Assembly (NCBI RefSeq): GCF_009834875.1
Contig: NZ_WVHT01000002.1
Span: 1-64,000 of the forward strand
Direction of reading: 5' to 3'
DNA from: Hufsiella arboris
GTDB taxonomy: Bacteria; Bacteroidota; Bacteroidia; Sphingobacteriales; Sphingobacteriaceae
DNA length: 64,000 nucleotides
Shown here: positions 50,715-58,709 of the stretch, piece by piece
Layout of the letters: each line of letters begins with the position of its first letter
Position numbering within the stretch: position 1 is the stretch's first letter
Made by a program: the position numbers and the translations under genes
The notes under the pieces: model-generated
What the model was told of the DNA's origin: nothing
Seen by the model: the letters and a program-made list of their open reading frames with translations, nothing else
Database searches by the model: none

Positions 50715-52646
50715 TTATTGAGTCAAAAATTCGCCAAATACTTCTTTCCTGGATGAAAAAGTGAGGTTGGTGTCAGCTACAAAATCCACTTTAATATAAA
50801 GCCCGCCTTTGTTTTCGAAGGTTAACGCTCCTTCAATCTGCTGAGCCAGGCCTTTAATCAAGTGGATGCCCATTGAATTACAGGTTTCCAAATTAAAATC
50901 AGGTGGCAAGCCTTTTCCGTTGTCGTATATTTCGAGAATAATGTGCTCATTTTCCATACCAGAAAGCGCAACGCAGATCGAGTTATTTTCGTTGCCGTCA
51001 AAAGCGTGTTTGATGGAGTTTGTCACCGCCTCGTTTACAATTAAGCCAAGAGGAATTGCCTGCACAATATCCAGTTCCAATGGATCAAAAAGTTTTTTAA
51101 ACTGGATGTTTTTACTTTGGCTGAAACTGTCTTTTAAATAGTCTGTCAGTTCTCCGAGATATGCTTCCATATTAACAATTGAAGCATCCTCACCCTGATA
51201 TAACTTTTGGTGAATCAGCGACATCGCCTGCATTCGGTGAGCGCTCTCGTCAATCGCTTCGATCGCTTCTTTATTGTTCAGATATTTAGCTTGCGTATCC
51301 AACAAGCTGACTACAATTTGAAGATTGTTTTTTACGCGATGGTGGACCTCCTTCACCAACCACTCTTTTTCTTCAAGAAGTTTCTTTAATGAAGCATTTT
51401 TTCTGTTGATTTCCTGGTTGCTTTTGTTTTTCAGCTGGTTTTGTTTGTATAACAGAACAAGGATGATTAACAATACAGAGATGCCGGCCAGGGTGATGTT
51501 TCTGTAGAGAACGGAATTTTTTAGTTCAAGCTGCCGCCGGTTATTGATATAACTGAGTTCCTTTATCCGTGCGTTTGATTTACTCAGCTCATATTCCGTT
51601 TTGAGCTTTTCAATATTTTGCGACATCTTCTTATAAAAAAAGCTGTCAGCAAGAACATATTGTCTGTCCTTAGTCTCAAGGGCTTCTTTATATTGACCCT
51701 GTGATTTGTAGAGGTTCGATAAACTTTGCAAAAAACGTATCTCCTGGCGGGGAACTTCTTTAGCTCTTGCCAGTAACACAGCCTGGTTTAAATATGAAAT
51801 GGCTTTTTTCGGATCTGTATTCGTGTAGGTTTTGGACAAAGCAAGAAGTGATTGCAGTTCGCGCAGATAATTTCCGATTTTTCGTGACCTGGCCAAAGCT
51901 TCCTCTTGCAGCTTAATTGCCTGGCCGGTAAGTCCCTGTTTTGAATAAACACCGGCAAGGTTGTTTAGTAAATTGATATTTAAGCCTTGATATTCTGGTT
52001 TTTGACTTAATTGCAGGCCTTTCCTGAGATAGTACTCTGCTGTTTTGAAATCGTTATAGTAGGAATATATCACTCCAAAATGATTGTAAATATTTAGTGA
52101 AATATTCGAAAAGGGGATTTTAAGATTATAGCTCTCGGCTGTTTTTAAATATTGAAGAGCAAGGGCGAATTTGTTCTGATCAAGATATGCCCAGGAGATA
52201 TTGTAATTGGCCTCCATCAAACCAAAATTATCTTTGATTGATTCTGAGTTCTTTAAAGCGCTCAAAAAATCTCCGATAGCTTTGTCATAATTACCATTTC
52301 TTAGTTTTACTACGCCAATGCGTATGAGAGAACTTGCGATTCCCTTCTTGAAATTCAACGAATTGAAGATTTCCAGCGAATGCTGATATTTTTTCTCAGA
52401 GTCTTCAAATTTACCGTTGTTATCGTCAATCATTCCCTGCTGAAGAAGTATCGTAGCTACTCCATTGCTATCGCCTTTTGATCTTGCAAAGTTTAATGCT
52501 TTTTGACTTAAATAAACTGCCGAATCAGGTTTAAGGTAGCGATAATGCTTAATCAGATTTTCATAGTCGGCTACGCTTTTAATATTTTGAGAAAAGGCAG
52601 TATTTGACAGCAGTATCGAAATAAATAACGCGAAGTTTTTGAGCAT
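50715..52646 (-). CDS. TPR-containing sensor histidine kinase, HisKA_2 type
   Basis: It has 643 residues from ATG 52646, which gives a signal peptide (LKNFALFISILLSNTAFSQ); an earlier Met adds 20 unrelated residues. TPR units fill about residues 30-350 (KGIASSLIRIGVVKLRNGNY, EANYNISWAYLDQNKFALAL). A membrane helix near 385-405 (VLYRNITLAGISVLLIILVL) and a coiled coil precede VKEVHHRVKNNLQIVVSLLD, with the phosphoacceptor His near residue 440. The ATPase domain shows PLGLIVNEAVTNSIKHAF and DNGKGLPPDF. It has the same architecture as the kinase at 17029 and has no adjacent response regulator. It converges on the polysaccharide locus, from which the terminator at 50661 separates it. Confidence 0.85.
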   Translation of the reverse strand: MLKNFALFISILLSNTAFSQNIKSVADYENLIKHYRYLKPDSAVYLSQKALNFARSKGDSNGVATILLQQGMIDDNNGKFEDSEKKYQHSLEIFNSLNFKKGIASSLIRIGVVKLRNGNYDKAIGDFLSALKNSESIKDNFGLMEANYNISWAYLDQNKFALALQYLKTAESYNLKIPFSNISLNIYNHFGVIYSYYNDFKTAEYYLRKGLQLSQKPEYQGLNINLLNNLAGVYSKQGLTGQAIKLQEEALARSRKIGNYLRELQSLLALSKTYTNTDPKKAISYLNQAVLLARAKEVPRQEIRFLQSLSNLYKSQGQYKEALETKDRQYVLADSFFYKKMSQNIEKLKTEYELSKSNARIKELSYINNRRQLELKNSVLYRNITLAGISVLLIILVLLYKQNQLKNKSNQEINRKNASLKKLLEEKEWLVKEVHHRVKNNLQIVVSLLDTQAKYLNNKEAIEAIDESAHRMQAMSLIHQKLYQGEDASIVNMEAYLGELTDYLKDSFSQSKNIQFKKLFDPLELDIVQAIPLGLIVNEAVTNSIKHAFDGNENNSICVALSGMENEHIILEIYDNGKGLPPDFNLETCNSMGIHLIKGLAQQIEGALTFENKGGLYIKVDFVADTNLTFSSRKEVFGEFLTQ

Positions 52647-53073
52647 TGCTAACAGCTTTTTCTGTGATAACACAAATAAAGGTTGAAGATAACAGCTTTT
52701 CGACAAAAGTTGCTGACCATAATTTTAGCATGTACCACGATGCTCTTAGGTGATATAAATAGCAATGCCGCGAAAGTTGCGAGCTCTGTGAAGTTCAATT
52801 TTCAAGTTTACCTACCTGTATTAATCGAATTTTAGATGTGTTTTCGTAATTTATTGTTTTGACTTACAGTACCCTGCATATTTATTAGTTAAAACCAGCT
52901 CTCATACAATTTGATAATTAAATTTAATGTATAAATTTGTCTTCGATTCAGGCAATATTTCTGGTTCAGCGAGTGAATTATGATGCTTGTTTTGTTTTGT
53001 AAAGCTTAGATAATCAGTCATTTAACTTTGTTTTTGAGGATTTTTTTCGTCTGAAAATAAATTTGAAAAATTA
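52647..53073. other. Gene-free stretch before tRNA-Pro
   Basis: A/T-rich spacer of about 430 bases between the leftward kinase gene and the rightward tRNA promoter. It must contain the kinase promoter, but I cannot point to it. No gene or repeat was seen. Confidence 0.4.
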
Positions 53074-53104
53074 TTTGCCAATGCCTGTTAAGTTTCTATC
53101 TTTG
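53074..53104 (+). promoter_or_regulatory. Promoter of tRNA-Pro
   Basis: TTTG (53074-53077), 19 bases, TATCTTTG (53097-53104): an exact match to the Bacteroidota consensus. Transcription would start near 53111, about 40 bases before the tRNA. The recombinase stop codon (complement of 53096-53098) lies inside this promoter. Confidence 0.75.
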
Positions 53105-54739
53105 CAATCCCAAACCGAAAGAGATTTTATATTTCTGAGGTAAAAAGTTCGGGATGTAGCGTAGCCCGGTATCGCGCCACATTTGGGATGTGGAGGCCGC
53201 AGGTTCGAATCCTGCCATCCCGACTTTACAGGACAAGTCAAATTTATTTTTGGCTTGTCCTTTTTTATTGCCGCCTAAATTGCTGTCTATCATGTAAATA
53301 AATTTGACAGCTTCATTTACTCTGCCAGTTCGAAGTGAACTATTTTCAAAATGCAATTTTTCGGGGAACATCGAACTAATGACTTCCCGTTTCTTTTCTA
53401 TATCTGCGGTTTCATAGATGTAATCCAGCTTTAAAAGAATGTCAATTCCCTTATCAAGCAGGTCTTTAATGTTTATATTATTATGGGAAAGCCCGCTTAA
53501 CTTGGCTTCCAGTTTTTCAACCTTGCTGCTGTAGTCGGACTTCATTTCCCTGAAATCCTCCGGTTCTATCTGCTTTGATGATAACAGGTCGCGGATATAA
53601 GATAGCTTATCTTCCAGTTCCTTGATCTGCTTCAACAGGTGCTTTCTATCATCCAACAGATGGGCTGTTTGGCTATGCCAGGCTTCGTTCAATACAATTT
53701 TATATAGCTCAGCCATTTCAGGACGAGGAATATACTTTTTCAGTTCATAGACAAACTGCTGGTTAATCGCATCAGCCCTGTGCCTGAATTTACAGCCTGC
53801 AAAGCAATGGTAATAGGAATAGTACTTGGTATGGCCTTTTGATGCGCTCCCGGTCAATATTTTGCCACATGTAGGGCAAATCAGAAAGCCCCTTAATGGC
53901 AGGGTTGAGTTAGAGACTACTTTTAGCCTGTATTGGTTCCGCTTTCTGCCATCCAGCACGTCCTGCACCTGATAAAATAAATCTTCCTGTATCAACGGCT
54001 CATGCAAGCCTTTGACAAAGCGGCTTTCATCATCCTTGTATTTAGGGATAAATATCTTCCCGCAATAAACCGGATTACGGATGGCAAACCAGAAAAGGCT
54101 CTTAGTGCCTGTAAATCCCTTCTCCCTTGCCATTTTAAAGACCTGCTCGGTATTATATACCCCTTTGGCTATTTCTTCAAATGACCAGCGTAAAATGCCT
54201 GCCTGCGGTTCATTAATGGCAATGTACTTTCTTCCTGCTTCATCCGTCTTGTTGATATAGCCGATAGGGGCTAAACCCATATAACGGCCTTCTTTTCTTG
54301 CCCGCCTCATTCCATGAATTACATTTAATGCCCGCCTGTCATTTTCTACTTCGGGAGCAGCTAAATAGAATGCCAGCATCATCTTGTTTTCAGGAATAGA
54401 TAAGTCCAATGGTTGTTCGATTGCCTGCGGCTCCACGCCTAATTTACGCAGGGTATTTATCATTTGATAGGCATCCCCGGCATTACGGCTAAACCTGTCC
54501 CATTTAAGGAACAAGACCAGATCGGCTTTTCCTTTGTGCTTTTTAAGCTCCAACAAATATGCTTTCCATTCAGGACGGGCAAAGGTCTTTGCCGAATGGT
54601 CTTCAAACATCACCCTACGGATGGCGATGTTGTTAATGTCGCAATACTTGCGCAGCAATTCTTCCTGACTGCGCTGCGAGTAGCCCTTATCGGCCTGTTC
54701 GTCTGTACTTACCCGTATGTACAAATCAGCTACTTTCAT
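53096..54739 (-). CDS. Large serine recombinase (integrase), reading through tRNA-Pro
   Basis: It has 547 residues from ATG 54739, preceded by AAGGTGAG at a good distance; a GTG two codons earlier is possible. The resolvase domain has the nucleophile Ser in YIRVSTDEQADKGYSQ (near residue 10) and LFLKWDRFSRNAGDAY. The recombinase domain (about 160-270) holds YMGLAPIGYINKTD; a zinc ribbon (CPTCGKIL, then CFAGCKF) follows near 290-330, and then a coiled coil (residues 360-430), as in large serine integrases. The last 50 or so residues (VGMAGFEPAAS and onwards) are translated from the complement of the tRNA and its upstream flank, so they are not an evolved domain. It most likely inserts and excises this element. 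Confidence 0.85.
   Translation of the reverse strand: MKVADLYIRVSTDEQADKGYSQRSQEELLRKYCDINNIAIRRVMFEDHSAKTFARPEWKAYLLELKKHKGKADLVLFLKWDRFSRNAGDAYQMINTLRKLGVEPQAIEQPLDLSIPENKMMLAFYLAAPEVENDRRALNVIHGMRRARKEGRYMGLAPIGYINKTDEAGRKYIAINEPQAGILRWSFEEIAKGVYNTEQVFKMAREKGFTGTKSLFWFAIRNPVYCGKIFIPKYKDDESRFVKGLHEPLIQEDLFYQVQDVLDGRKRNQYRLKVVSNSTLPLRGFLICPTCGKILTGSASKGHTKYYSYYHCFAGCKFRHRADAINQQFVYELKKYIPRPEMAELYKIVLNEAWHSQTAHLLDDRKHLLKQIKELEDKLSYIRDLLSSKQIEPEDFREMKSDYSSKVEKLEAKLSGLSHNNINIKDLLDKGIDILLKLDYIYETADIEKKREVISSMFPEKLHFENSSLRTGRVNEAVKFIYMIDSNLGGNKKGQAKNKFDLSCKVGMAGFEPAASTSQMWRDTGLRYIPNFLPQKYKISFGLGLQR
53150..53223 (+). tRNA. tRNA-Pro (anticodon TGG)
   Basis: 74 bases. The acceptor stem CGGGATG pairs with CATCCCG, with discriminator A at 53223. 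The anticodon arm is CCACA-TTTGGGA-TGTGG, giving anticodon TGG (proline). The T arm is GCAGG-TTCGAAT-CCTGC. CCA is not encoded. The 3' half lies in the reverse-strand reading frame of the serine recombinase, which marks it as the integration site of the element on its right. Confidence 0.95.
53231..53266 (+). terminator. Terminator after tRNA-Pro
   Basis: GGACAAGTC, loop of 12, GGCTTGTCC (one G-U pair), then TTTTTT. It lies 7 bases after the tRNA and inside the 3' end of the recombinase coding frame. Confidence 0.8.
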
Positions 54740-54787
54740 ACTCACCTTAAATTAAATTCAATAATCACTTACCCGTGGGATATAACC

Positions 54788-54931
54788 CTAATGCTTTCTC
54801 AGATATTGTGCGATCAGGATATTCGCCAATAAATGCAGGAACTCAAGAATAACTACAGCCTGTTCTAAAGATACCTCAATTCCCTTTTTGCGCAGCAGTT
54901 CTACTGCCTGCTCTGGTTTTAATTTTTCCAT
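54788..54931 (-). CDS. Small helical protein next to the recombinase (47 residues)
   Basis: ATG 54931 to TAG 54788. The product is MEKLKPEQAVELLRKKGIEV, then SLEQAVVILEFLHLLANILI and AQYLRKH. It consists of two amphipathic helices with a Gly turn (KKGIEVSLEQA). AGAGGTG lies just before the start as a ribosome binding site, unusual in this window. Similar short proteins are often found beside Bacteroidota integrases; a role in excision control or DNA binding is a guess. It shares direction with the recombinase and lies 48 bases upstream of its start. Confidence 0.7.
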   Translation of the reverse strand: MEKLKPEQAVELLRKKGIEVSLEQAVVILEFLHLLANILIAQYLRKH

Positions 54932-55045
54932 TTGCACCTCTTCATTAAATCATTCACACAAAACCTTCGTGCAGAAGGACACCTTTCAGAAAGCTAAGAT
55001 AGCAAATTGTTTTGATAGTTTATGTTTTACCAAAACTTTTTTTAT

Positions 55046-55053
55046 TATCTTTG
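55046..55053 (+). promoter_or_regulatory. Possible promoter element for the 55174 gene
   Basis: TATCTTTG fits TAnnTTTG, about 120 bases before the start codon. A matching TTTG at 19 bases upstream is lacking, so it is a weak or activated promoter at best. Confidence 0.35.
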
Positions 55054-55173
55054 TCAGGAGATTGAGATAATATATAAATACACTATCGCATTTCATTAAA
55101 TTTGATGCAGTTTGACCATAGGCAAAATATATGTAGTGGCATAAGAAAGCTAAAAACCAGTAAGTAAGGGCAA

Positions 55174-55887
55174 ATGAGCAAAGTGTATAAAGTTAGTTAC
55201 AAAACCTACCTTAACGACCGGCTAAAGCAGGTGTACCTGCATGGCCAGCAAACTTATCCTTTATACGTTCAGGTGACCTTTGAGCGCAAGACTATCTTTT
55301 TCAAAAGCTACTATTTTGAGCTTTTTTCAAAGTCCAGGTATTTCTTGTCTGCTGCCGGATTGAGCCGTGGCCCCTCTATTGGGGAAATAACAGCCAAAGA
55401 AAACGAAGTCATTGATTTTATCATCAACAAGCATCCTGACGATTTTTCGTTAGACATGTTCAAACAGGAATACGCCTTTTACAGCAGGGATCTGTGCGAT
55501 GTTACAGAGGAAGGCTTTACTGACTATATGTACACTTTCTTTCAGGATAAGGGTATGCCTGCCTTTGCTGTAGCTATCCGGGAAGGCAGCAGGTACCGCA
55601 TTGCGTATGATGTGGTACGGGATATGAAACGGGCGTTTACAAAACCCCTTTATGAGGAACTGGTCGAAAATTCACTGTATTATGCGCCACCGTATTTACC
55701 GTTATATGGATTTATGCAGCAGACAAAAAAATGGCCTATGCTCAGCCTTACGGTTATGGAATGGGAAACTGGCGATACGCAAACTTCATTTACAGAGTAC
55801 CTGCAAAAATATTATCCTAAAAATGATGCTGGTGAAATAAAGGAACAGGTTAAAAAATGTTTAGCGAACCTAAAAAATGATAAATAA
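55174..55887 (+). CDS. Unknown element-borne protein (possible arm-type DNA-binding N terminus)
   Basis: It has 237 residues. I do not recognise the full protein. The first 70 residues (YLNDRLKQVYLHGQQTYPLY, VQVTFERKTIFFKSYYFELF) have the strand pattern of the arm DNA-binding domain at the start of Bacteroidota tyrosine recombinases, where a Lys- and Tyr-rich sheet contacts DNA. The rest is helical, without the catalytic Arg/His/Tyr set of such recombinases, so it is not an integrase. It may be a DNA-binding accessory factor of the element. It points right, away from the recombinase, and ends 14 bases from the convergent ATPase gene. Confidence 0.55.
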   Translation: MSKVYKVSYKTYLNDRLKQVYLHGQQTYPLYVQVTFERKTIFFKSYYFELFSKSRYFLSAAGLSRGPSIGEITAKENEVIDFIINKHPDDFSLDMFKQEYAFYSRDLCDVTEEGFTDYMYTFFQDKGMPAFAVAIREGSRYRIAYDVVRDMKRAFTKPLYEELVENSLYYAPPYLPLYGFMQQTKKWPMLSLTVMEWETGDTQTSFTEYLQKYYPKNDAGEIKEQVKKCLANLKNDK

Positions 55888-55901
55888 ATAGATATCTTAG
55901 G

Positions 55902-57635
55902 CTAAGTGGTAAAGACATCCTTAATCAACTTCTTAATAGTCAAATTTTCCAGTTTGGATGCAATCGGCGACACATTATCAAAACCGTCTTTCCAGTGCAT
56001 CCCTTCGTTATAAATTATCCCAAGCAGATAATGTGATTCAGGTGAAACCACTCCCATTTCTTCTGCCTTTTCTAATTTAGATCTTGTCTTTTTTGTTGTT
56101 AAAAATTCAGTTTGTGCCGCTTGATTTTGCAGTTTATTATAAGCAATTTCTTCAATCTTGACTCTTACACCGCCACAAACTGCAAATGGACAAAATGCTC
56201 GACCATTCAAGTAGCTGTCAACCTCACTATTTAAAAATTGATAAAAGTTGTCTGATTCGCCCCAAAGCTCACGTAAACCAAGAGCAATGAATTCAGCACG
56301 TTTATTAATATGGGTTGGTTCAAAGTGAAGTAAATGTTTTGACACAGCGTCTTTAATTGTTATATGCTCTCTATTTCTAAGCAGCCTTACAACGCTTTGA
56401 TTTACCTGAATGTTTGATTTTTCGAGATAGTAAACTTTCTGATCGCTGAACGCAAAGTTTTTAAAGTAATTCGGATTTAAATGTGTCAGTATAAGCGGAT
56501 AAAGTCTTTTGCCTTCATCTTTAAAATCTTTAATGAATCTTGTTATGTAGTATTGTGCTGCAGTAAGGTTGGCGTCATCAAGATAATCAAACACCTCATC
56601 AATAACCAGAATATTAGCATCTTTCTTTAAATGTTGTCTTGCTCTGAATAACATTGATACAAAGGTCAGGATATCTCTTTGACCGTTGGAAATGTGAATG
56701 GCTTTGGGAAATTTAACGACCAATTGCCCACCTGTTTGACTGGCACGAATTCCTTTCCAAGTGCAATTAAATGTGGATAGCGTATGTTCAAAACGCTGTT
56801 TGTCCAATTGGTAATTGCTGAAATTGCAAGCTGATTTAAAATTATTCGGATTGATATTGTATAGCCAAATTAACTGAATTGCTACCAAGTAGTCTTTTGT
56901 TTCTGAATTATAGCCAACATCAAATTCGTGAATAAGATTGCCAATTGTATTTAGGTAATCAATTTGCTTTAGGTCGTTTAATTTGTTGGCCATTATCCAA
57001 TTTGTCAAAATTTCGGCTGTACCATCTTCTTGATTAATTTCATTGATTATTGCATCAATTCTGGCTTGAATTCTCTGGCCGTTTGCTCTTTCCAGTGCTT
57101 GATAATTCTGACTTAGTTTTTCAACAAGTTTCAAATTACTCAAAGCTGCATTGGGATTTGGCAAAACTCTTGCGTTTTGTCCGAATCGTTGTTGAGCGAC
57201 TCTATATTGGTTCCCGAACGGAATATTAGTAGAAATACGGTCAACCAGAACAACATCTTTAATTTCTAAAGTAGCACTTGCTCGACCAAATTGACTGCCT
57301 ATTCCTTTAGGTTTAGTTAGATTGTTTATAACAAAGTAATCAAGTTCGGAACTGATGGTGTTTGTTGTTGCTGTGGCTTCAAGTGTTGCAGTGCTTAAAT
57401 CTGGCCTTTCATATTCAATATAGATCCTAGGCTGCAATGCTTCATCTTCTGCATGAAGATCATCTTCATTCAGATTTATTCTCCTGTTATTCATTGAATT
57501 GAAAGCTGCTGCAAATGAACTTTTGCCAAAACCATTTGGTGCCACTAATAAACTCGGCTTATTAGGCAAAATATCCAAAGCAAACCTTTTTCGTTGGATT
57601 CCTTTTATGTGCTCTATTTCAATAACTTTAAGCAT
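55902..57635 (-). CDS. ABC-type ATPase, last gene of the restriction operon
   Basis: It has 577 residues. The ATP-binding halves are clear: Walker A in APNGFGKSSFAAAF (about residues 32-45), a signature-like SNGQRDILTFVSML near 320, Walker B in ANILVIDEVFDYLDD near 345, and the switch His in LILTHLNPN. About 170 residues of helical insertion lie between. The C-terminal 130 residues carry GGVRVKIEEIAYNKL and, 40 residues on, SHYLLGIIYNEGMH. The Arg, Glu and His spacing (R-x3-E, then His) is loosely like the anticodon nuclease site of PrrC and RloC. It ends the operon that starts with hsdR, 19 bases after the zinc-ribbon gene. An SMC/OLD-like effector or sensor is my inference. Confidence 0.75.
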   Translation of the reverse strand: MLKVIEIEHIKGIQRKRFALDILPNKPSLLVAPNGFGKSSFAAAFNSMNNRRINLNEDDLHAEDEALQPRIYIEYERPDLSTATLEATATTNTISSELDYFVINNLTKPKGIGSQFGRASATLEIKDVVLVDRISTNIPFGNQYRVAQQRFGQNARVLPNPNAALSNLKLVEKLSQNYQALERANGQRIQARIDAIINEINQEDGTAEILTNWIMANKLNDLKQIDYLNTIGNLIHEFDVGYNSETKDYLVAIQLIWLYNINPNNFKSACNFSNYQLDKQRFEHTLSTFNCTWKGIRASQTGGQLVVKFPKAIHISNGQRDILTFVSMLFRARQHLKKDANILVIDEVFDYLDDANLTAAQYYITRFIKDFKDEGKRLYPLILTHLNPNYFKNFAFSDQKVYYLEKSNIQVNQSVVRLLRNREHITIKDAVSKHLLHFEPTHINKRAEFIALGLRELWGESDNFYQFLNSEVDSYLNGRAFCPFAVCGGVRVKIEEIAYNKLQNQAAQTEFLTTKKTRSKLEKAEEMGVVSPESHYLLGIIYNEGMHWKDGFDNVSPIASKLENLTIKKLIKDVFTT

Positions 57636-57654
57636 AACTTTTGTTTAGGTTGAT

Positions 57655-58149
57655 TTACCAATCTCCTTTATCTTTTAGATATTCCATGCCGTTAAATGCT
57701 GCGATCTTTGCTTCTGCTAAAGTGTCAAATGTTTTCTTGCCAAATGTTTCTCCGATTTTCACTTTGTATTTATTGGTTTTTTTATCCTTGTATATAAGCA
57801 AATGCTGCCCATCCACCGTAAGAAAGAAGTTGCCACTTTTACTTATTTTCCAATCCTTTTTTGTCCAACTTACCCTTCTGCTTGCTCTGTTCCGTAATTC
57901 TCTTTCACGTCTTTCCGGATTTATATAATCATTGGTCATTTTTTCCGCACAAGTGCAGCCAACTCTAAATTCTTCATCAACTTCTGGATGTTCTAATATG
58001 TGAACATAGCGGATCTTCTCATTTCCACACATCATACAAGTTTCGTAATCTGTTTCCCATTCTGAATGACCGTCTTCCCTAACATCAATAACATCTACCA
58101 AAGTCCAACCTTTGTGCGGAATGCCATGTTGTTTCCAGAAGTTAGCCAT
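57655..58149 (-). CDS. Zinc-ribbon protein of unknown function
   Basis: I do not recognise the family. It has 164 residues. Near residue 40 there is CMMCGNEKIRYVHILEH and, about 25 residues later, GCTCAEKM, so two CxxC-type groups could hold a zinc ion. The second half (KSGNFFLTVDGQHLLIYKDK, then YKVKIGETFGKKTF) has a beta-strand pattern and closes with TLAEAKIAAFNGMEYLKD. It is cytosolic. It lies between the MltR-like gene (10 bases) and the ATPase gene (19 bases), so it probably belongs to the same functional unit. Confidence 0.7.
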   Translation of the reverse strand: MANFWKQHGIPHKGWTLVDVIDVREDGHSEWETDYETCMMCGNEKIRYVHILEHPEVDEEFRVGCTCAEKMTNDYINPERRERELRNRASRRVSWTKKDWKISKSGNFFLTVDGQHLLIYKDKKTNKYKVKIGETFGKKTFDTLAEAKIAAFNGMEYLKDKGDW

Positions 58150-58159
58150 ACCATTTGAT

Positions 58160-58708
58160 TTAAAAGTTATCCTTTATGATGCGTTTATCGTTTCTTGCAA
58201 TAGACACGCACCCGTTCAAATGCGTTATGAGACTATTAACTCCAACTTGGAAATAATCTTTTGGCGTAGCATCTGATGGTGGGTACGGTGTAACAATTAT
58301 TTTATGCCACTTAAGCTGTAAACACCAGCTTTTGATTCTATCACTTTCAAACGAGGCGTATAAATCGTGGGCAAACTCGTTGCGTATTTTTCTTATCAAG
58401 TTCAGATCGTCTTTAATAATTTTATCAATCAACCCTAAACAATAGCACATTTTGATTTTGTTGCTAAAGTTCCCTAAAGGCTGATTAAATTGCATCATTT
58501 CTCCCACTTCTTTATCGTCTTCGGGGAAAAAGGCGTAAAGGATATGTTCTAATATCATTTCCAAAAAAGTACCTCCCAATATGGCAATGGCTCTATCGTC
58601 TTTACTTTCATAAGTAAAAAGATTATGGAACTCCATCAATGCGTCATTCAGGTCGAAATATCTTTCGACGGCTTTTCCTGTTAAGATGAAATTGCTATCC
58701 TTTTCCAT
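58160..58708 (-). CDS. MltR-like protein
   Basis: It has 182 residues and no signal peptide. It resembles the mannitol repressor (MltR) family: FHNLFTYESKDDRAIAILGG, TFLEMILEHILYAFFPE, LGNFSNKIKMCYCLGLIDK and LNLIRKIRNEFAHDLYASF, an all-helical fold. The last motif (RNxFAH) is also seen in HEPN-type and DUF4145 proteins, which include RNases and toxins, so the RKIRNEFAH stretch deserves attention. It is not likely to be a mannitol regulator here; no mannitol genes are present. It starts 1 base after the hsdS stop codon, so it is probably translated with it. Confidence 0.7.
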   Translation of the reverse strand: MEKDSNFILTGKAVERYFDLNDALMEFHNLFTYESKDDRAIAILGGTFLEMILEHILYAFFPEDDKEVGEMMQFNQPLGNFSNKIKMCYCLGLIDKIIKDDLNLIRKIRNEFAHDLYASFESDRIKSWCLQLKWHKIIVTPYPPSDATPKDYFQVGVNSLITHLNGCVSIARNDKRIIKDNF

Positions 58709-58709
58709 T

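Noticed and set aside
53096-53225. Recombinase tail VGMAGFEPAAS as a conserved protein domain
   Set aside because: It is the complement of tRNA-Pro read as protein, a recurring artefact of integration and not a domain.
58160-58708. Mannitol operon repressor
   Set aside because: The similarity to MltR is structural; the gene is embedded in a restriction operon with no mannitol genes.
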